Made by a program: the position numbers and the translations under genes
IMG/VR virus record: IMGVR_UViG_3300008954_000191
Location: 1 to 29,780 of that record
Source of the DNA: a virus
DNA: 29,780 nucleotides
Direction: 5' to 3' (one strand)
Notes under the pieces: model-generated
Databases searched by the model: none
The model's input: only the letters and a program-made list of their open reading frames with translations
What the model was told of the DNA's origin: nothing
In this document: positions 17,101 through 25,332 of the stretch, piece by piece
How positions within the stretch are numbered: position 1 is the first letter of the stretch
Layout of the letters: every line of letters begins with the position of its first letter

Positions 17101-20053
17101 TTGTCCTAATGGTGGTACATTTAATGACACGCATTTATGCCCTCCAAATGGACCGGAATGCTTTGCGGAATCTTATAGTGGTGCATGTTGTATGCCAGAT
17201 GAAACATGTGAGCAACGAGGTAGTGAGGATGAGTGTAAAGGTGCAGGTGGAACTTGGCTTGGTTGTAACAGTTGTTGCAATCCAGACTGTAATGGTAATA
17301 ATGAACCAGGAACTGACTGTAATGACATAACAATTGGTCGATGTTGTTGGCCTTGGGGTGTTTGTGAGGTGGGGATTGTAGACACTGTTTGTTATGACGG
17401 TGGTGGGACTTGGAATGATGCAAATACTTGTGATGGTATTACCTGTCCACAAATGTATTGTTGTAATAATGATTGTCCATACTCATGTACTTTAATTGAA
17501 AATTTAGGAGATGTTTTATCGTGTGGTGAAGTACCACCCGCTAGTATAGTTTCAAATTGTGATGATTGTGTCAATACTTGTTATGGTTCTTGTTGTCATC
17601 CAGAAATATCTGAAACTGGTTGTATTGTATGTACTGAAGGTATATTACCGGCCGAGTGTTATGAATTAAATCATCCAGGGCCGGTAAACCCTGACGATTG
17701 GTATCAAGGACCATGTGACCAACATCCTTTCTGCACATTATCCACAGGTGCATGTTGTCTTGGTGGTGATTGTTGTGGTACTAATTGTAATGATTATACC
17801 CCATCAGAGTGTTCAGCACTTCCTGCTTATAACTTTGAAGGATGTGGAACTCAATGTATTGATTTTACCGAAAGTTGTCCTGCTGATTGTGAGATTATAA
17901 ATTGTGCTGATTATGAACCAGAAGACCAAGAATTTATAGACTGTTGTGGTGCGTGTTGCATTTCTGAACCAACTCTCTGGAAATGTTTTGGTGTTAATGA
18001 TGGTGTCGATGATGTGGGTGTTACACTATCAGAGTGTGACACAATCGGTGGTACTTGGCACGGTGGTGGTAGTGTGTGCGATGGACAATGTTTAGCAATC
18101 GATACAAGTTGTTGTATTCCTATTTTAGAGAACGGAATATTACAGAATGGCGGAGAGTGTAGAAGTCCTGGTGAAATGCTACCTAATGGTACAATAAATC
18201 ATGAAGTTGAACCGGGAACAAGTTGTGAATATCCATCAGGGTGTTATCAAAACTGTATAAACTATTGTCAGACAGATATGTATGGAACAGAGCATTGTGG
18301 AAGGCCTGCGTTGATGCATTGGGAAATGTCTTGTGGTGACTTGGAATCCGAAGGTGTTTGTAATTTTGGTGCATGTTGTTTAGAGTCAAACGACCATTGT
18401 GTTGACACTATTCAAGATTATGTTGATGTTGGGGATGGCTTGGGATGTACGGTATCAGAAAGTTTAATTTGCGAAGATATTTGTCCTGGAGAAGTTGGAG
18501 AGGTTGGATGTTGCAGTGGTGCTTCCGATACCGACCATGGTAGATGTTGTATTGGAATAGAATGTAAAATATTGACAGAACTAGAGTGTCTAGAGGAAAT
18601 TATTGCCGCCGGAACTGGGATACCAGCAGACATGCTCGACGCTTCATTTACTACAGGTCAGTGTTGTGATAATGAAGGTATTCAGCATTGTATAGATGGA
18701 GTTGGTACATCTTGCAGTTCTTCTTCTGGATTCGCAGGTGAGTGCGAGCCAGGTGGAGGCCTCCACATGTCTGCAGCGACTGCAATTGCTATAGCAGGTG
18801 GGTGGTATCCTGGTTATCAATCGGGTTGTAACGAAGATGACGAGAGTATTGCCGGATGTGGTCCTAGTTATGGTAGATGTTGTTTGCGAGCATATGATGG
18901 TACTTGGGGGGACGAGGGTTTATGTCGGGAAACAGTTGATGCATTAGGGTGTTATAACTATTGTGTATCGATGTATGATGCTACAGGTCCCCTGTATGGA
19001 GAGCGAAGATGTGGTCCGCCGTTCGATACTGTCACCGAAGTCAATTGGGTTTTCATAAGAGTTACTGAATCTTGGGATGATTATGCTAACTGTATGGGGT
19101 GTAATACAAATCCCTCCCCAGATGATGGTCCTGGGGCAGAAAGTTGTAGTAGTTTTGGGTCTATGATAAACCCATGTACAAAGGATTGGGTCGTAAATGG
19201 ACAGTTTTCTTGCGATAACATAATGGAGGAAGCACCACCACCAAATAATTTTGATTGTTGTGATATGTGTATCGAAAATGCAATTGTTCAACCCAGTAGT
19301 TGCCATTATGGTGCGGAGTATTGTTGTTGTGAGAAATGTCTGGATTGTGAAAAATTGCAAAAGTTGCCTGGTGTAAACTGTCCTCCCGGCCATCCTTGTC
19401 ATGTAACAGAAAGTGGTTCTGGTGCGTGTTGTATTGGAAATGAATGCTCGACAACTCCTGATGAATCTTCTTGCAATGCTTTAGGTGGCACTTGGCAAGG
19501 CGAAGATACACTCTGTTCACAGACTCCCTGCGGGAGTTCTAGAGGAGCATGTTGTTGTACAGAGGAAGTTGGGGGTTGTGATATTGCGAGCGGACCTTGC
19601 ACATGTCATTTGTCGTCAAGTCAAAGTGATTGTGAAGATAGTATTAGTGGAGGCACAACCTGTCAATGGAAAGGTTATGGAACATCATGTGGTCATAACG
19701 GAGAAGTTTGCTACAACAGATACCATTGTTGTTGTTGTAACACACATGGTGATTCTTTTTGTGAGAATGTTCCGCTTGGGGCGGAGCCTGGTGCATATTG
19801 TTCAACCGTCTATGGAATTTGCTGTGACTCTCAACCTGCGTATGGGCTTTGTCCAACAGGTTCAGATGCATGTGACTATTTAGATTGCGGATGGGCAACG
19901 GAGTGTGAGAATTGCTTCGACATGAACTGCGCGGGGCATGAAACACTGCATCAAACTTTTGAATATCTTCAACTTCCAGACGGAAGGTGTGAATGGATTG
20001 AATGTAGCAGAGAGGATGGTTGCCCATATCCTCTATGCACGAACGGAACATAA
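12344..20053 (+). CDS. Giant cysteine-rich adhesin, paralogue A
   Basis: 2569 residues. Tag MPVIGSSS and a collagen-like tract (17-46) lead into a beta-rich fibre region. At about 252-305 is a fibre domain with 'AEDIVNFITTDGG' and a nearby Trp, a motif shared with many phage fibres. From residue 319 to the end the protein is a string of roughly 40 short cysteine modules. About 20 have the exact GACC start and a pattern close to GACC-x(3-5)-C-x(5-8)-C-x(3)-GG-x-aromatic-x-G-x(3-4)-C-x(3)-C. In sampled modules about one residue in seven is Cys, consistent with three disulfides per module. There are no membrane segments. The first ~1.8 kb is paralogous to the gene at 20088. Modules of this kind occur, as I recall, in planctomycete and other surface proteins. 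A long extracellular binding filament is inferred. Confidence 0.75.
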   Translation: MPVIGSSSITPDFNAIGPSGPSGATVAGPTGNTGATGATGAVGATGVHVVSTSKAFPYLNLHLSDGSIVQIDGVAGITGTTGAVRGVNLGDGITIFGTAGNGVTGATLWFRGITSDGSVSIYLSEDSNTIAISGDTSKQGGTAGTLATDRFLYLSEGGTASYSGLTFESGGIMSFDNTATLDPEENIITTSSVASFGEIVGITGGEVVVGGETAGDGKGIQLEVRHASVYKINTPIGIGGFTGEFGSEEVFSFSAIINGNHIWAFPSNIYFDEDDAYFSCAEDIVNFITTDGGSTWNASFAARGYGAEVGECDGIQTFGSCCYNDDNGAQQCIEYITQNSCQEDFNNGTWGSNFSCADNCGRTADGICCSEGGDWGGFNDTGLCIQGSGVAECNYFGGSFWNYFYYDIEGELLEEPEEIKCTMVLPEGYDKLCAEPCIESLCCKDGACIGDSIGTTIHGSVSPLICKRVFGGQVIENAVCGEVDCCNYSKMEGACCYPEVEGCDVISAFDCTTSGGIFMGPDTECLNDVCCFNDEIGACCLDSNACDCCGYAGGTTNCCKNLNSSLCLRIGGRWIGGNTCIEDVNCQCGSSMMCIEVDEPTGACCISGDYTNQCYNNITQNSCQALFGGEYMGNNSTCDDELCGWDAYEGACCRGKNDCYTDTEENCLSLGYTWNGSPNCTGVKCCEDDTVGGCCWFDIGLRTTTCTDLNICQCNELNESTWNSKKCKDGLQCEPDPFGACCREYICTTETEGDCNKGGGKWQGEFDCKSETCGSPDPEGACCIGSKCSITTEINCKGAGGLYQGDNSKCESDTCYFKNGCCPDNTPYVHICGQLSSPTIGQECGTCTESHPDCTEGTCICAHEFGTNQTKCFNYNQLGCYDIRPLECTSTQACIDEYGSNYACMNKSNCDSCDNEYGYCGELCENPDCGGTPTGACCIVGTCFEDSYTQKTCIEAGGEYKGDGLTCKDVTCIQPPTGACCWKETCFLDMEEDDCLALDGGFYHGDYTTKCPNCVPIGVCCIDHECSSMQMTEADCINAGGDWEGDGSEECTDCNPVGACCVDWKCIPYTEKFCLALGGNYAGDEVECSAHPNCTEPTGGCCQEDGNCIQLSLENCAKYWGIDTAQAVKYEYWIDDECPDPIEDFCFGTCCRGNPSNAIFPDCTDATCLPQECSEESRDACMEQGCTGWWSRYYRTCEELADNTNDYPHCSSGCCTCEYSGACCVLDECQIVNTQDDCTALGGVFHGDQTTCVDFSCPPSGDGWGACCYKHSGDNDYPECNSCEYACFDGVIWDEDYCLNVAGGGEACNLWNPYLTCDQIKDVGGTKCCGDTPQGACCDGATCTYGTEADCTTGIYQGDFTSCGTNPCGGGACCDYDTGNCTDETEEQCNNIWNFYFHGVGTSCSDENITCCSDTEFGICCLPPSVGGCIENWPQCECDAMLGLFFPDGNSCTDCQLLELGACCPDQSSATECYETNQQICNGRGDNFQGNGTICGDGSVCDEPVYGMCCDHRFGTICEHPCGAGCPITCFDHVLEVDCVGWGTDSNIIWRPNEVCANDCPCNDCGACCWGDCENPTDCTDTLSQCCPNGGTFNDTHLCPPNGPECFAESYSGACCMPDETCEQRGSEDECKGAGGTWLGCNSCCNPDCNGNNEPGTDCNDITIGRCCWPWGVCEVGIVDTVCYDGGGTWNDANTCDGITCPQMYCCNNDCPYSCTLIENLGDVLSCGEVPPASIVSNCDDCVNTCYGSCCHPEISETGCIVCTEGILPAECYELNHPGPVNPDDWYQGPCDQHPFCTLSTGACCLGGDCCGTNCNDYTPSECSALPAYNFEGCGTQCIDFTESCPADCEIINCADYEPEDQEFIDCCGACCISEPTLWKCFGVNDGVDDVGVTLSECDTIGGTWHGGGSVCDGQCLAIDTSCCIPILENGILQNGGECRSPGEMLPNGTINHEVEPGTSCEYPSGCYQNCINYCQTDMYGTEHCGRPALMHWEMSCGDLESEGVCNFGACCLESNDHCVDTIQDYVDVGDGLGCTVSESLICEDICPGEVGEVGCCSGASDTDHGRCCIGIECKILTELECLEEIIAAGTGIPADMLDASFTTGQCCDNEGIQHCIDGVGTSCSSSSGFAGECEPGGGLHMSAATAIAIAGGWYPGYQSGCNEDDESIAGCGPSYGRCCLRAYDGTWGDEGLCRETVDALGCYNYCVSMYDATGPLYGERRCGPPFDTVTEVNWVFIRVTESWDDYANCMGCNTNPSPDDGPGAESCSSFGSMINPCTKDWVVNGQFSCDNIMEEAPPPNNFDCCDMCIENAIVQPSSCHYGAEYCCCEKCLDCEKLQKLPGVNCPPGHPCHVTESGSGACCIGNECSTTPDESSCNALGGTWQGEDTLCSQTPCGSSRGACCCTEEVGGCDIASGPCTCHLSSSQSDCEDSISGGTTCQWKGYGTSCGHNGEVCYNRYHCCCCNTHGDSFCENVPLGAEPGAYCSTVYGICCDSQPAYGLCPTGSDACDYLDCGWATECENCFDMNCAGHETLHQTFEYLQLPDGRCEWIECSREDGCPYPLCTNGT
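17645..17687 (+). repeat. GC-rich 9-bp inverted repeat inside a coding region
   Basis: TTACCGGCC at 17645-17653 and its reverse complement at 17679-17687 flank a 25-base loop inside the 2569-codon gene. It stands out because the surrounding DNA is AT-rich. It could form an mRNA hairpin, but no function is evident. Confidence 0.5.
18753..18766. repeat. Perfect 14-bp palindrome inside a coding region
   Basis: GTGGAGGCCTCCAC is self-complementary over all 14 bases and lies within the 2569-codon gene. It may be chance or a protein-binding site. Nothing around it suggests a regulatory role. Confidence 0.6.
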
Positions 20054-20056
20054 ATA
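20049..20056 (+). promoter_or_regulatory. Degenerate late-promoter-like octamer CATAAATA
   Basis: Seven of eight bases match the T4 late octamer. It overlaps the stop codon of the 2569-codon gene and sits at nearly the same distance from the ATG at 20088 as the perfect octamer does before the paralogue at 12344. The gap sequence also resembles that paralogue's upstream gap, so this is probably a decayed copy of the same promoter. Confidence 0.4.
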
Positions 20057-20087
20057 AAATGGAGATTCTATCTAGGAATAAAAAACA

Positions 20088-21890
20088 ATGCCAGTAATCG
20101 GAAGTAGTTCAATAACACCAGACTTTAACGCAGTTGGTCCATCAGGTCCAAGTGGCGCTACTGTTGCTGGACCTACAGGTAATACTGGTGCAACTGGTGC
20201 AACTGGTAATACTGGTGCAACTGGTATTCATGTGGTGTCTACTAGTAAAAACTTTCCATATTTAAATTTAAACCTATCAGATGGTAGTGTTGTCCAAATA
20301 AAGGGTGTTGCAGGGATTACAGGAGCAACAGGGACGGTTAATGGGGTTAATCTTGGTGATGGTATCACAATATTTAGTACAGCGGGTAATGGTGTTACTG
20401 GCGCCACACTGTGGTTTAGAGGAATTACTTCGGATGGTTCTGTTTCGATTTATATTTCAGAAGACAGCAATACTATTGCAATCAGTGGTGATAATAGTAA
20501 ACAAGGAGGAACTGCTGGCACACTTGCTACAGATAGATTCTTATATCTCTCTGAAGGTGGTACTGCAAGTGCATCGGGTTTAACTTTCGAGTCTGGTGGT
20601 ATAATGTCATTCGACAATACTGCAACACTAGACCCAGAAGAAAATATTATATTTGTGCCATCAATAGAATCTATTGATTTTGTAGGGATTACTGGTGGAG
20701 AATATATTAGTAGTGGTGAAACTGCCGGTGATGGAACAGGAATTCAATTAGAAGTTAGACATGCTTCTGTATATAAAGTCAGCACTCCAATAGGAATTGC
20801 AGGGTTCACTGGTGAATTTAATTCAGATGAAATCTTTAGTTTTACACTTGTTATTGAAAGCAACGACCTATGGGACTGGCCTACAAATGTTTACTTTGAC
20901 GAAGACGATGCATACTTCTCTTGTGCAGAAGACATTATAAATTTCATAAGCAATGATGGTGGAGTTACATGGAATGCATCATTCACTGTTAGAGGATACG
21001 GAGTATCTCATGGAGATTGCGATGGTATAATAAATATTGGTTCTTGTTGTTATATCGATGACCAAGGCGATAATCAATGTATAGAATATACAACAAAAGA
21101 AATATGCGAAGAAAAGAATATGGCAGTATGGAGTATGCTTTCTGATTGTTCGGGAAATTGTGGTGTTACTGCTGAAGGAATTTGTTGTAGTGATGGTGGA
21201 AACTGGGGAAACTATATTGGAACTGGTGTTTGCATCGAAGGAAAAGGTTTAGCAGAATGTAATTACTTTGGTGGAAGTTTCTGGGAATACTTATATTATG
21301 AAGATGCAGAAACAGAAGATGGTGCATGGTATTTAAAAGAACTAGAAACTCCAATACCAATTAATTGTTACAGCATGGAAGATTTGTGTGCAAGTCCTTG
21401 TGAAGAAGAATGGGTTGCTTGTTGTGTAGATGGTGTTTGTGTTGGAGATAGTGCAGGTTCTAGTGAACTTGGTGCAGTATCGTCTAATATTTGTAAATAT
21501 GTTTTGGGTGGTGTTCCAATAGAAGGTGGTATTTGTGAAAGTGTTGATTGTTGCGACCATAGTATTGTGGTTGGTGCATGTTGTCTTGAAGAAATAGAAC
21601 AGTGTCAAGATGTCACAAATCAAGTATGTTCAGGCCTTGGTGGTATATTCATGGGACCTGGAACTGATTGTGAAACGGACATTTGTTGTTTTAATAATGA
21701 AACAGGAATTTGTTGTTTAAATGCTTCACAGTGTAACTGTTGTGATTCTCCATTAGAAACACAAAATAACTGTTGTAAAAATTTAACATTCTCGGAGTGT
21801 GAATATGTTGGTGGTTCATGGCACGCTGGAACTACTTGTCCAACAGGTTCAAATGCAAGTTGTCAGTGCGGTAAATCAGATGTTTGTTTT
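20088..21890 (+). repeat. Diverged direct repeat, copy 2 (fibre N-terminal module)
   Basis: Partner of 12344-14130. Both copies keep the start codon, the collagen-like tract and the fibre domain. The spacing between copies is about 7.7 kb. Confidence 0.85.
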
Positions 21891-24800
21891 TTGGGTACTG
21901 GTGCATGTTGTACTAATGGGACTTGTTCCGAAACTGACGAAGGAGGTTGTGGTGGTGATTTTCAAGGAAGTGGTACATCTTGTGATACAACTTCATGTGG
22001 TGGTTGTTGCTGTACTTGTGTGGATGGTGAGTCAGTTTTAAATGATGGTACAGCAGATTCATGTCAGGCTGCGGGAGGTTCGTTCTCCAATACTACATGT
22101 GAAAATCTACCAAGTGATTTCTCTTGTTGCGCTGGTTGTCAAAGTAATGCAGATTGTCTTTTTGGAGGAATGCAATTCTGTTGCGAAGAAGGGGTATGTG
22201 AAATATGTCCTGGCGAACTTTGTAAAAATGATGAGAATTGTCCTCCAGGAAGTTGTTGTTGTGACGGGGTATGTGGTGACTTGAAAGATTCGGGAATTCC
22301 TGGTGAATGTATTGCTTGCAATGGTGGTGGAAGTTGTCCAGGTGCATGTTGTGTACTTCCAAATACACCATTAGCACATTGTGCCCACACGACTGAAGAA
22401 GCATGTGATGCTGTTGGTGGTGGATTTCATGGATGCGATAGTATATGTGATTTCATGACAGCATGGCAATGTCTTGAACAAGCGGATTATTGTTGTTGCT
22501 GTTGGGCAGGTGGTGATACATGTATGCCATTTTGGCCACAGTTTGATGGTATGTGTTCGGGTACTTGTTATACGCCATTTGCGCCTCAAGAGTGTGAAGA
22601 TGGACCGTGTTGTGAAAGTATAGATGAAAACACTCCAATATGGTTGAGAAGTGTGCATTACAGATGTTGCAAACCCCAAAGTGGTGCAGGTGATATTCCA
22701 AACTGTAATGGGTGTCTTGGTGATTGTGACAATAATATTGGAGGAAAGTGTTGGCCAAATGGTTGCACTACTTGCGAATGTGAAGACATGTGCGGTTGGA
22801 CATGTATTGATGGTGATTGTGTCGAGGAAAGATGTTGTGGATTCTGGCCTACATGGTGTCCCGGTGGTTTCTATTGTGGTGAAAAATGTTGTATGAGTCA
22901 CCAACAGTGTTGTGGGACAGCACAAAGTCTATGTTGCCATGAAGAATTAGAACATTGTTGTTTTAGTGACTGGTTTGATGGTGCAGATTGGATACCGACC
23001 AAGTGTTGCAAGATGGGAGGTGAGTTCTATCCTATATTGGAGAATCCGTGTGATGGAGATGCGGTTGACTGTGGTTGTCAAAATTGTGAGTATGAAAGTG
23101 GATGCAATGCTTGGGGTGGTAATTGGGATAGTGATTGTGGTACTGGACCAGAAGAAGGGTGCTGTTGGTGCAGTCCGTGTGAAACTGTAGAAGGTTGCCC
23201 TGGTGATTGGCAAGGTGATAATGTTGGTGGTCCTCCACCTCATGGTGGATATTGTGATTGGGGAGCATGTTCACTAAGTGGTGTGTTGCCTCCAAACGAT
23301 GAATGTTATATAACAGACCATAATACTTGTGATGTTGACCAAGGAGTGTGGACTTTTTCTGCTAATTCTGGATGTAAGACTTATGTCCACCAAGCAGGAG
23401 AAAGTTGTTGCAAACATGAATGGTCTGATGGTAACCCAAAATGTTGTAAGGATGCAGAATACAATAGTAGTGGGGAAATTACAGATGCAGGTGAGCAATG
23501 TTGTTTGAGTCTTACTGGAAAAGAAAAAGAATGTTGTAATTTGCAGGGTGAAGAAGGAAATCCACCCGAAACATGTTGCCCTGGTTTTGGTGAGGTAAAT
23601 TGTTGTGGTTATGAAGAAAGATGTGATTGTGAAGGGGTTTGTGAAATTGTTGCATTAGAATGTGGTAATGCGAAGGGTTACAACTGTGTTGCATATGAGT
23701 GTCATGCTAGTGGTGAACCCAAACTTGGACACGAACATGAACCAGAATGGTTTGGGCAGTGTTGTACTGCTTGGGCAGCGGTGTGGGACTGTCCTGGAGG
23801 TGATTACCCCGGCCAAGGAAGTTGGGACGATGACCCCGAACAGGAAGGTTGCACATTTACTGGTGAATGGAAATGTTGCCCCTATGTAAAAGACTGTGAG
23901 GGTATTGATATGGCAGCGATAGGTTATATCAACGGTGAAGACTGTCCATGCGTTTATCCAAGAACCGCAGGAAGTGGTTATGGTTGTCAACCCACATGGA
24001 ACGGTTGTGGTTATACAGAAAATGGTCCTTGCAGTGACTATCCCTATGACAACCACTGGTCATGTTGTGGGGGTACTGTCACAATGAAAAGAATGGATTG
24101 TTGTCCACAGATAGGAGAATGTAAAAACACTTGTGCTTGTGGCGATAGTGACCAGCAATGTCAAAGTGAAGATGGATATCCACACTGCTCTTGCACTGAA
24201 AGTACAGGAGTAAATACTTCGTTTCATCCTTCATACCCTGATACTGGTTGTTGTAATGGACAATGTTTTGATAATCGCGAAGGGGGTTCACATCCACCAG
24301 TGTGGAATTGTGGTATCGAATATCGCGCATGGTGTTGCGGTACTGGTTCAACTGCGATTCTATGTGAAGCAGGACAAAAATGTTGCGAAAAAGCAATTTG
24401 GGATGAGAACGGAGAACTTGGGTATCAAGGTTTTTGTCATGATTATGACGACTATTGTGAACCAAATAGAACTGAATGTTGTCTGAATGGAGAATCTTAC
24501 TATGACCATTGGATTGGTGGGGTGCGGGAATCTTGTTGCGCGGATGTGTGTAGCATTTGCTGGGACAACCCAGACACCGCGTTGGTTTGTATGGCAAACA
24601 ATAGTATTGTATCCTCTGGGGACTGCGATGCCAGCGATTGTTGCTGTTGCGTGGATGGGGGAACACAGGCTTGTGGACCAGGACAGCAGTGTTGTAATGT
24701 AGGCGACATGGATAGTCCTGGTCAGAAATGCTGTAATGACAATGGTGATGGAATATATTGTTCGCAAATATGCGACTGTAAGGGCACACCAGATGGACCA

Positions 24801-25304
24801 TCTTGCACTATGGGATGTATGTCAGACATTGGTAAAGATGAACACATTTGCTCCTGTTGTGAAGCAGAGTTTGGAATCACTTATATACCTGATAGTGCTG
24901 AAAGAAGTATTAATCAACCAGCAATTGCACCAGACAAAACAATCAACGACCCATCTATGCCAGATTTTATTCCATATTATCATAGCACAAAAGAACCAAT
25001 TGGAAAAAATGAGGGTGCATGTTGTTGGGGTGAAGTCAGGCCTCACGGTCATCAGCAACATTGTAGGAACTGGACTCGCGAACAATGTGACGGTACTCTT
25101 GGTAGATTTTGCGGTGAGGGAACTGAATGCGTTACATATGATTCGGGTGGAATACCACCATCATGTCCATGCAAGCCTAGTGATGTGCCTAAGACACCAA
25201 GTTCGATAAAAAATAACTCATCAGAAGGAATTGGTAGATATCTGGTGAATGGATTATGTCAAGAAATGTATTGTGAAGGAAATTGTGAGTGGCCTCGATG
25301 TTAA
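20088..25304 (+). CDS. Giant cysteine-rich adhesin, paralogue B, with granulin- and WAP-like patterns
   Basis: 1738 residues. The N-terminal tag, collagen-like tract and fibre domain (about 250-305) match the gene at 12344, and the match continues into the first cysteine modules to about residue 600. After that, GACC modules are sparse and CC pairs become denser and more irregular. Residues 684-729 contain CKNDENCPPGSCCCDGVCG, with the C-x5-C-x5-CC-x3-C spacing of WAP four-disulfide-core domains. Residues 924-958 contain CC-x5-CC-x6-CC-x6-CC, close to granulin repeats (CC-x6-CC-x5-CC at their core). Near residue 1610 a proline-rich, cysteine-free linker precedes a final GACC module. AGGA near 20073 is the likely ribosome-binding site. 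Probably a virion adhesin. The homology to WAP or granulin folds is pattern-based only. Confidence 0.75.
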   Translation: MPVIGSSSITPDFNAVGPSGPSGATVAGPTGNTGATGATGNTGATGIHVVSTSKNFPYLNLNLSDGSVVQIKGVAGITGATGTVNGVNLGDGITIFSTAGNGVTGATLWFRGITSDGSVSIYISEDSNTIAISGDNSKQGGTAGTLATDRFLYLSEGGTASASGLTFESGGIMSFDNTATLDPEENIIFVPSIESIDFVGITGGEYISSGETAGDGTGIQLEVRHASVYKVSTPIGIAGFTGEFNSDEIFSFTLVIESNDLWDWPTNVYFDEDDAYFSCAEDIINFISNDGGVTWNASFTVRGYGVSHGDCDGIINIGSCCYIDDQGDNQCIEYTTKEICEEKNMAVWSMLSDCSGNCGVTAEGICCSDGGNWGNYIGTGVCIEGKGLAECNYFGGSFWEYLYYEDAETEDGAWYLKELETPIPINCYSMEDLCASPCEEEWVACCVDGVCVGDSAGSSELGAVSSNICKYVLGGVPIEGGICESVDCCDHSIVVGACCLEEIEQCQDVTNQVCSGLGGIFMGPGTDCETDICCFNNETGICCLNASQCNCCDSPLETQNNCCKNLTFSECEYVGGSWHAGTTCPTGSNASCQCGKSDVCFLGTGACCTNGTCSETDEGGCGGDFQGSGTSCDTTSCGGCCCTCVDGESVLNDGTADSCQAAGGSFSNTTCENLPSDFSCCAGCQSNADCLFGGMQFCCEEGVCEICPGELCKNDENCPPGSCCCDGVCGDLKDSGIPGECIACNGGGSCPGACCVLPNTPLAHCAHTTEEACDAVGGGFHGCDSICDFMTAWQCLEQADYCCCCWAGGDTCMPFWPQFDGMCSGTCYTPFAPQECEDGPCCESIDENTPIWLRSVHYRCCKPQSGAGDIPNCNGCLGDCDNNIGGKCWPNGCTTCECEDMCGWTCIDGDCVEERCCGFWPTWCPGGFYCGEKCCMSHQQCCGTAQSLCCHEELEHCCFSDWFDGADWIPTKCCKMGGEFYPILENPCDGDAVDCGCQNCEYESGCNAWGGNWDSDCGTGPEEGCCWCSPCETVEGCPGDWQGDNVGGPPPHGGYCDWGACSLSGVLPPNDECYITDHNTCDVDQGVWTFSANSGCKTYVHQAGESCCKHEWSDGNPKCCKDAEYNSSGEITDAGEQCCLSLTGKEKECCNLQGEEGNPPETCCPGFGEVNCCGYEERCDCEGVCEIVALECGNAKGYNCVAYECHASGEPKLGHEHEPEWFGQCCTAWAAVWDCPGGDYPGQGSWDDDPEQEGCTFTGEWKCCPYVKDCEGIDMAAIGYINGEDCPCVYPRTAGSGYGCQPTWNGCGYTENGPCSDYPYDNHWSCCGGTVTMKRMDCCPQIGECKNTCACGDSDQQCQSEDGYPHCSCTESTGVNTSFHPSYPDTGCCNGQCFDNREGGSHPPVWNCGIEYRAWCCGTGSTAILCEAGQKCCEKAIWDENGELGYQGFCHDYDDYCEPNRTECCLNGESYYDHWIGGVRESCCADVCSICWDNPDTALVCMANNSIVSSGDCDASDCCCCVDGGTQACGPGQQCCNVGDMDSPGQKCCNDNGDGIYCSQICDCKGTPDGPSCTMGCMSDIGKDEHICSCCEAEFGITYIPDSAERSINQPAIAPDKTINDPSMPDFIPYYHSTKEPIGKNEGACCWGEVRPHGHQQHCRNWTREQCDGTLGRFCGEGTECVTYDSGGIPPSCPCKPSDVPKTPSSIKNNSSEGIGRYLVNGLCQEMYCEGNCEWPRC

Positions 25305-25308
25305 TGAT

Positions 25309-25316
25309 TATAAATA
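25309..25316 (+). promoter_or_regulatory. T4-type late promoter TATAAATA
   Basis: A perfect late octamer sits in the 28-base gap before the gene at 25333. AAAGG at 25321-25325 is its ribosome-binding site. Initiation would fall at about 25322, so the transcript leader would be very short and would start at or in that site. Confidence 0.65.
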
Positions 25317-25332
25317 ATATAAAGGAAACTAT

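Noticed and set aside
14681-18400. Regularly repeated 12-mers as a CRISPR-like array
   Set aside because: Copies are in frame within one coding region, the spacing is irregular and the in-between sequence codes for related modules. This is a protein repeat.
20088-25304. Recent transfer of eukaryotic WAP or granulin genes
   Set aside because: Codon use looks like that of the neighbouring genes, the patterns sit in a continuous run of phage-style modules and spacing matches are short. Convergence or expansion of phage modules is simpler.
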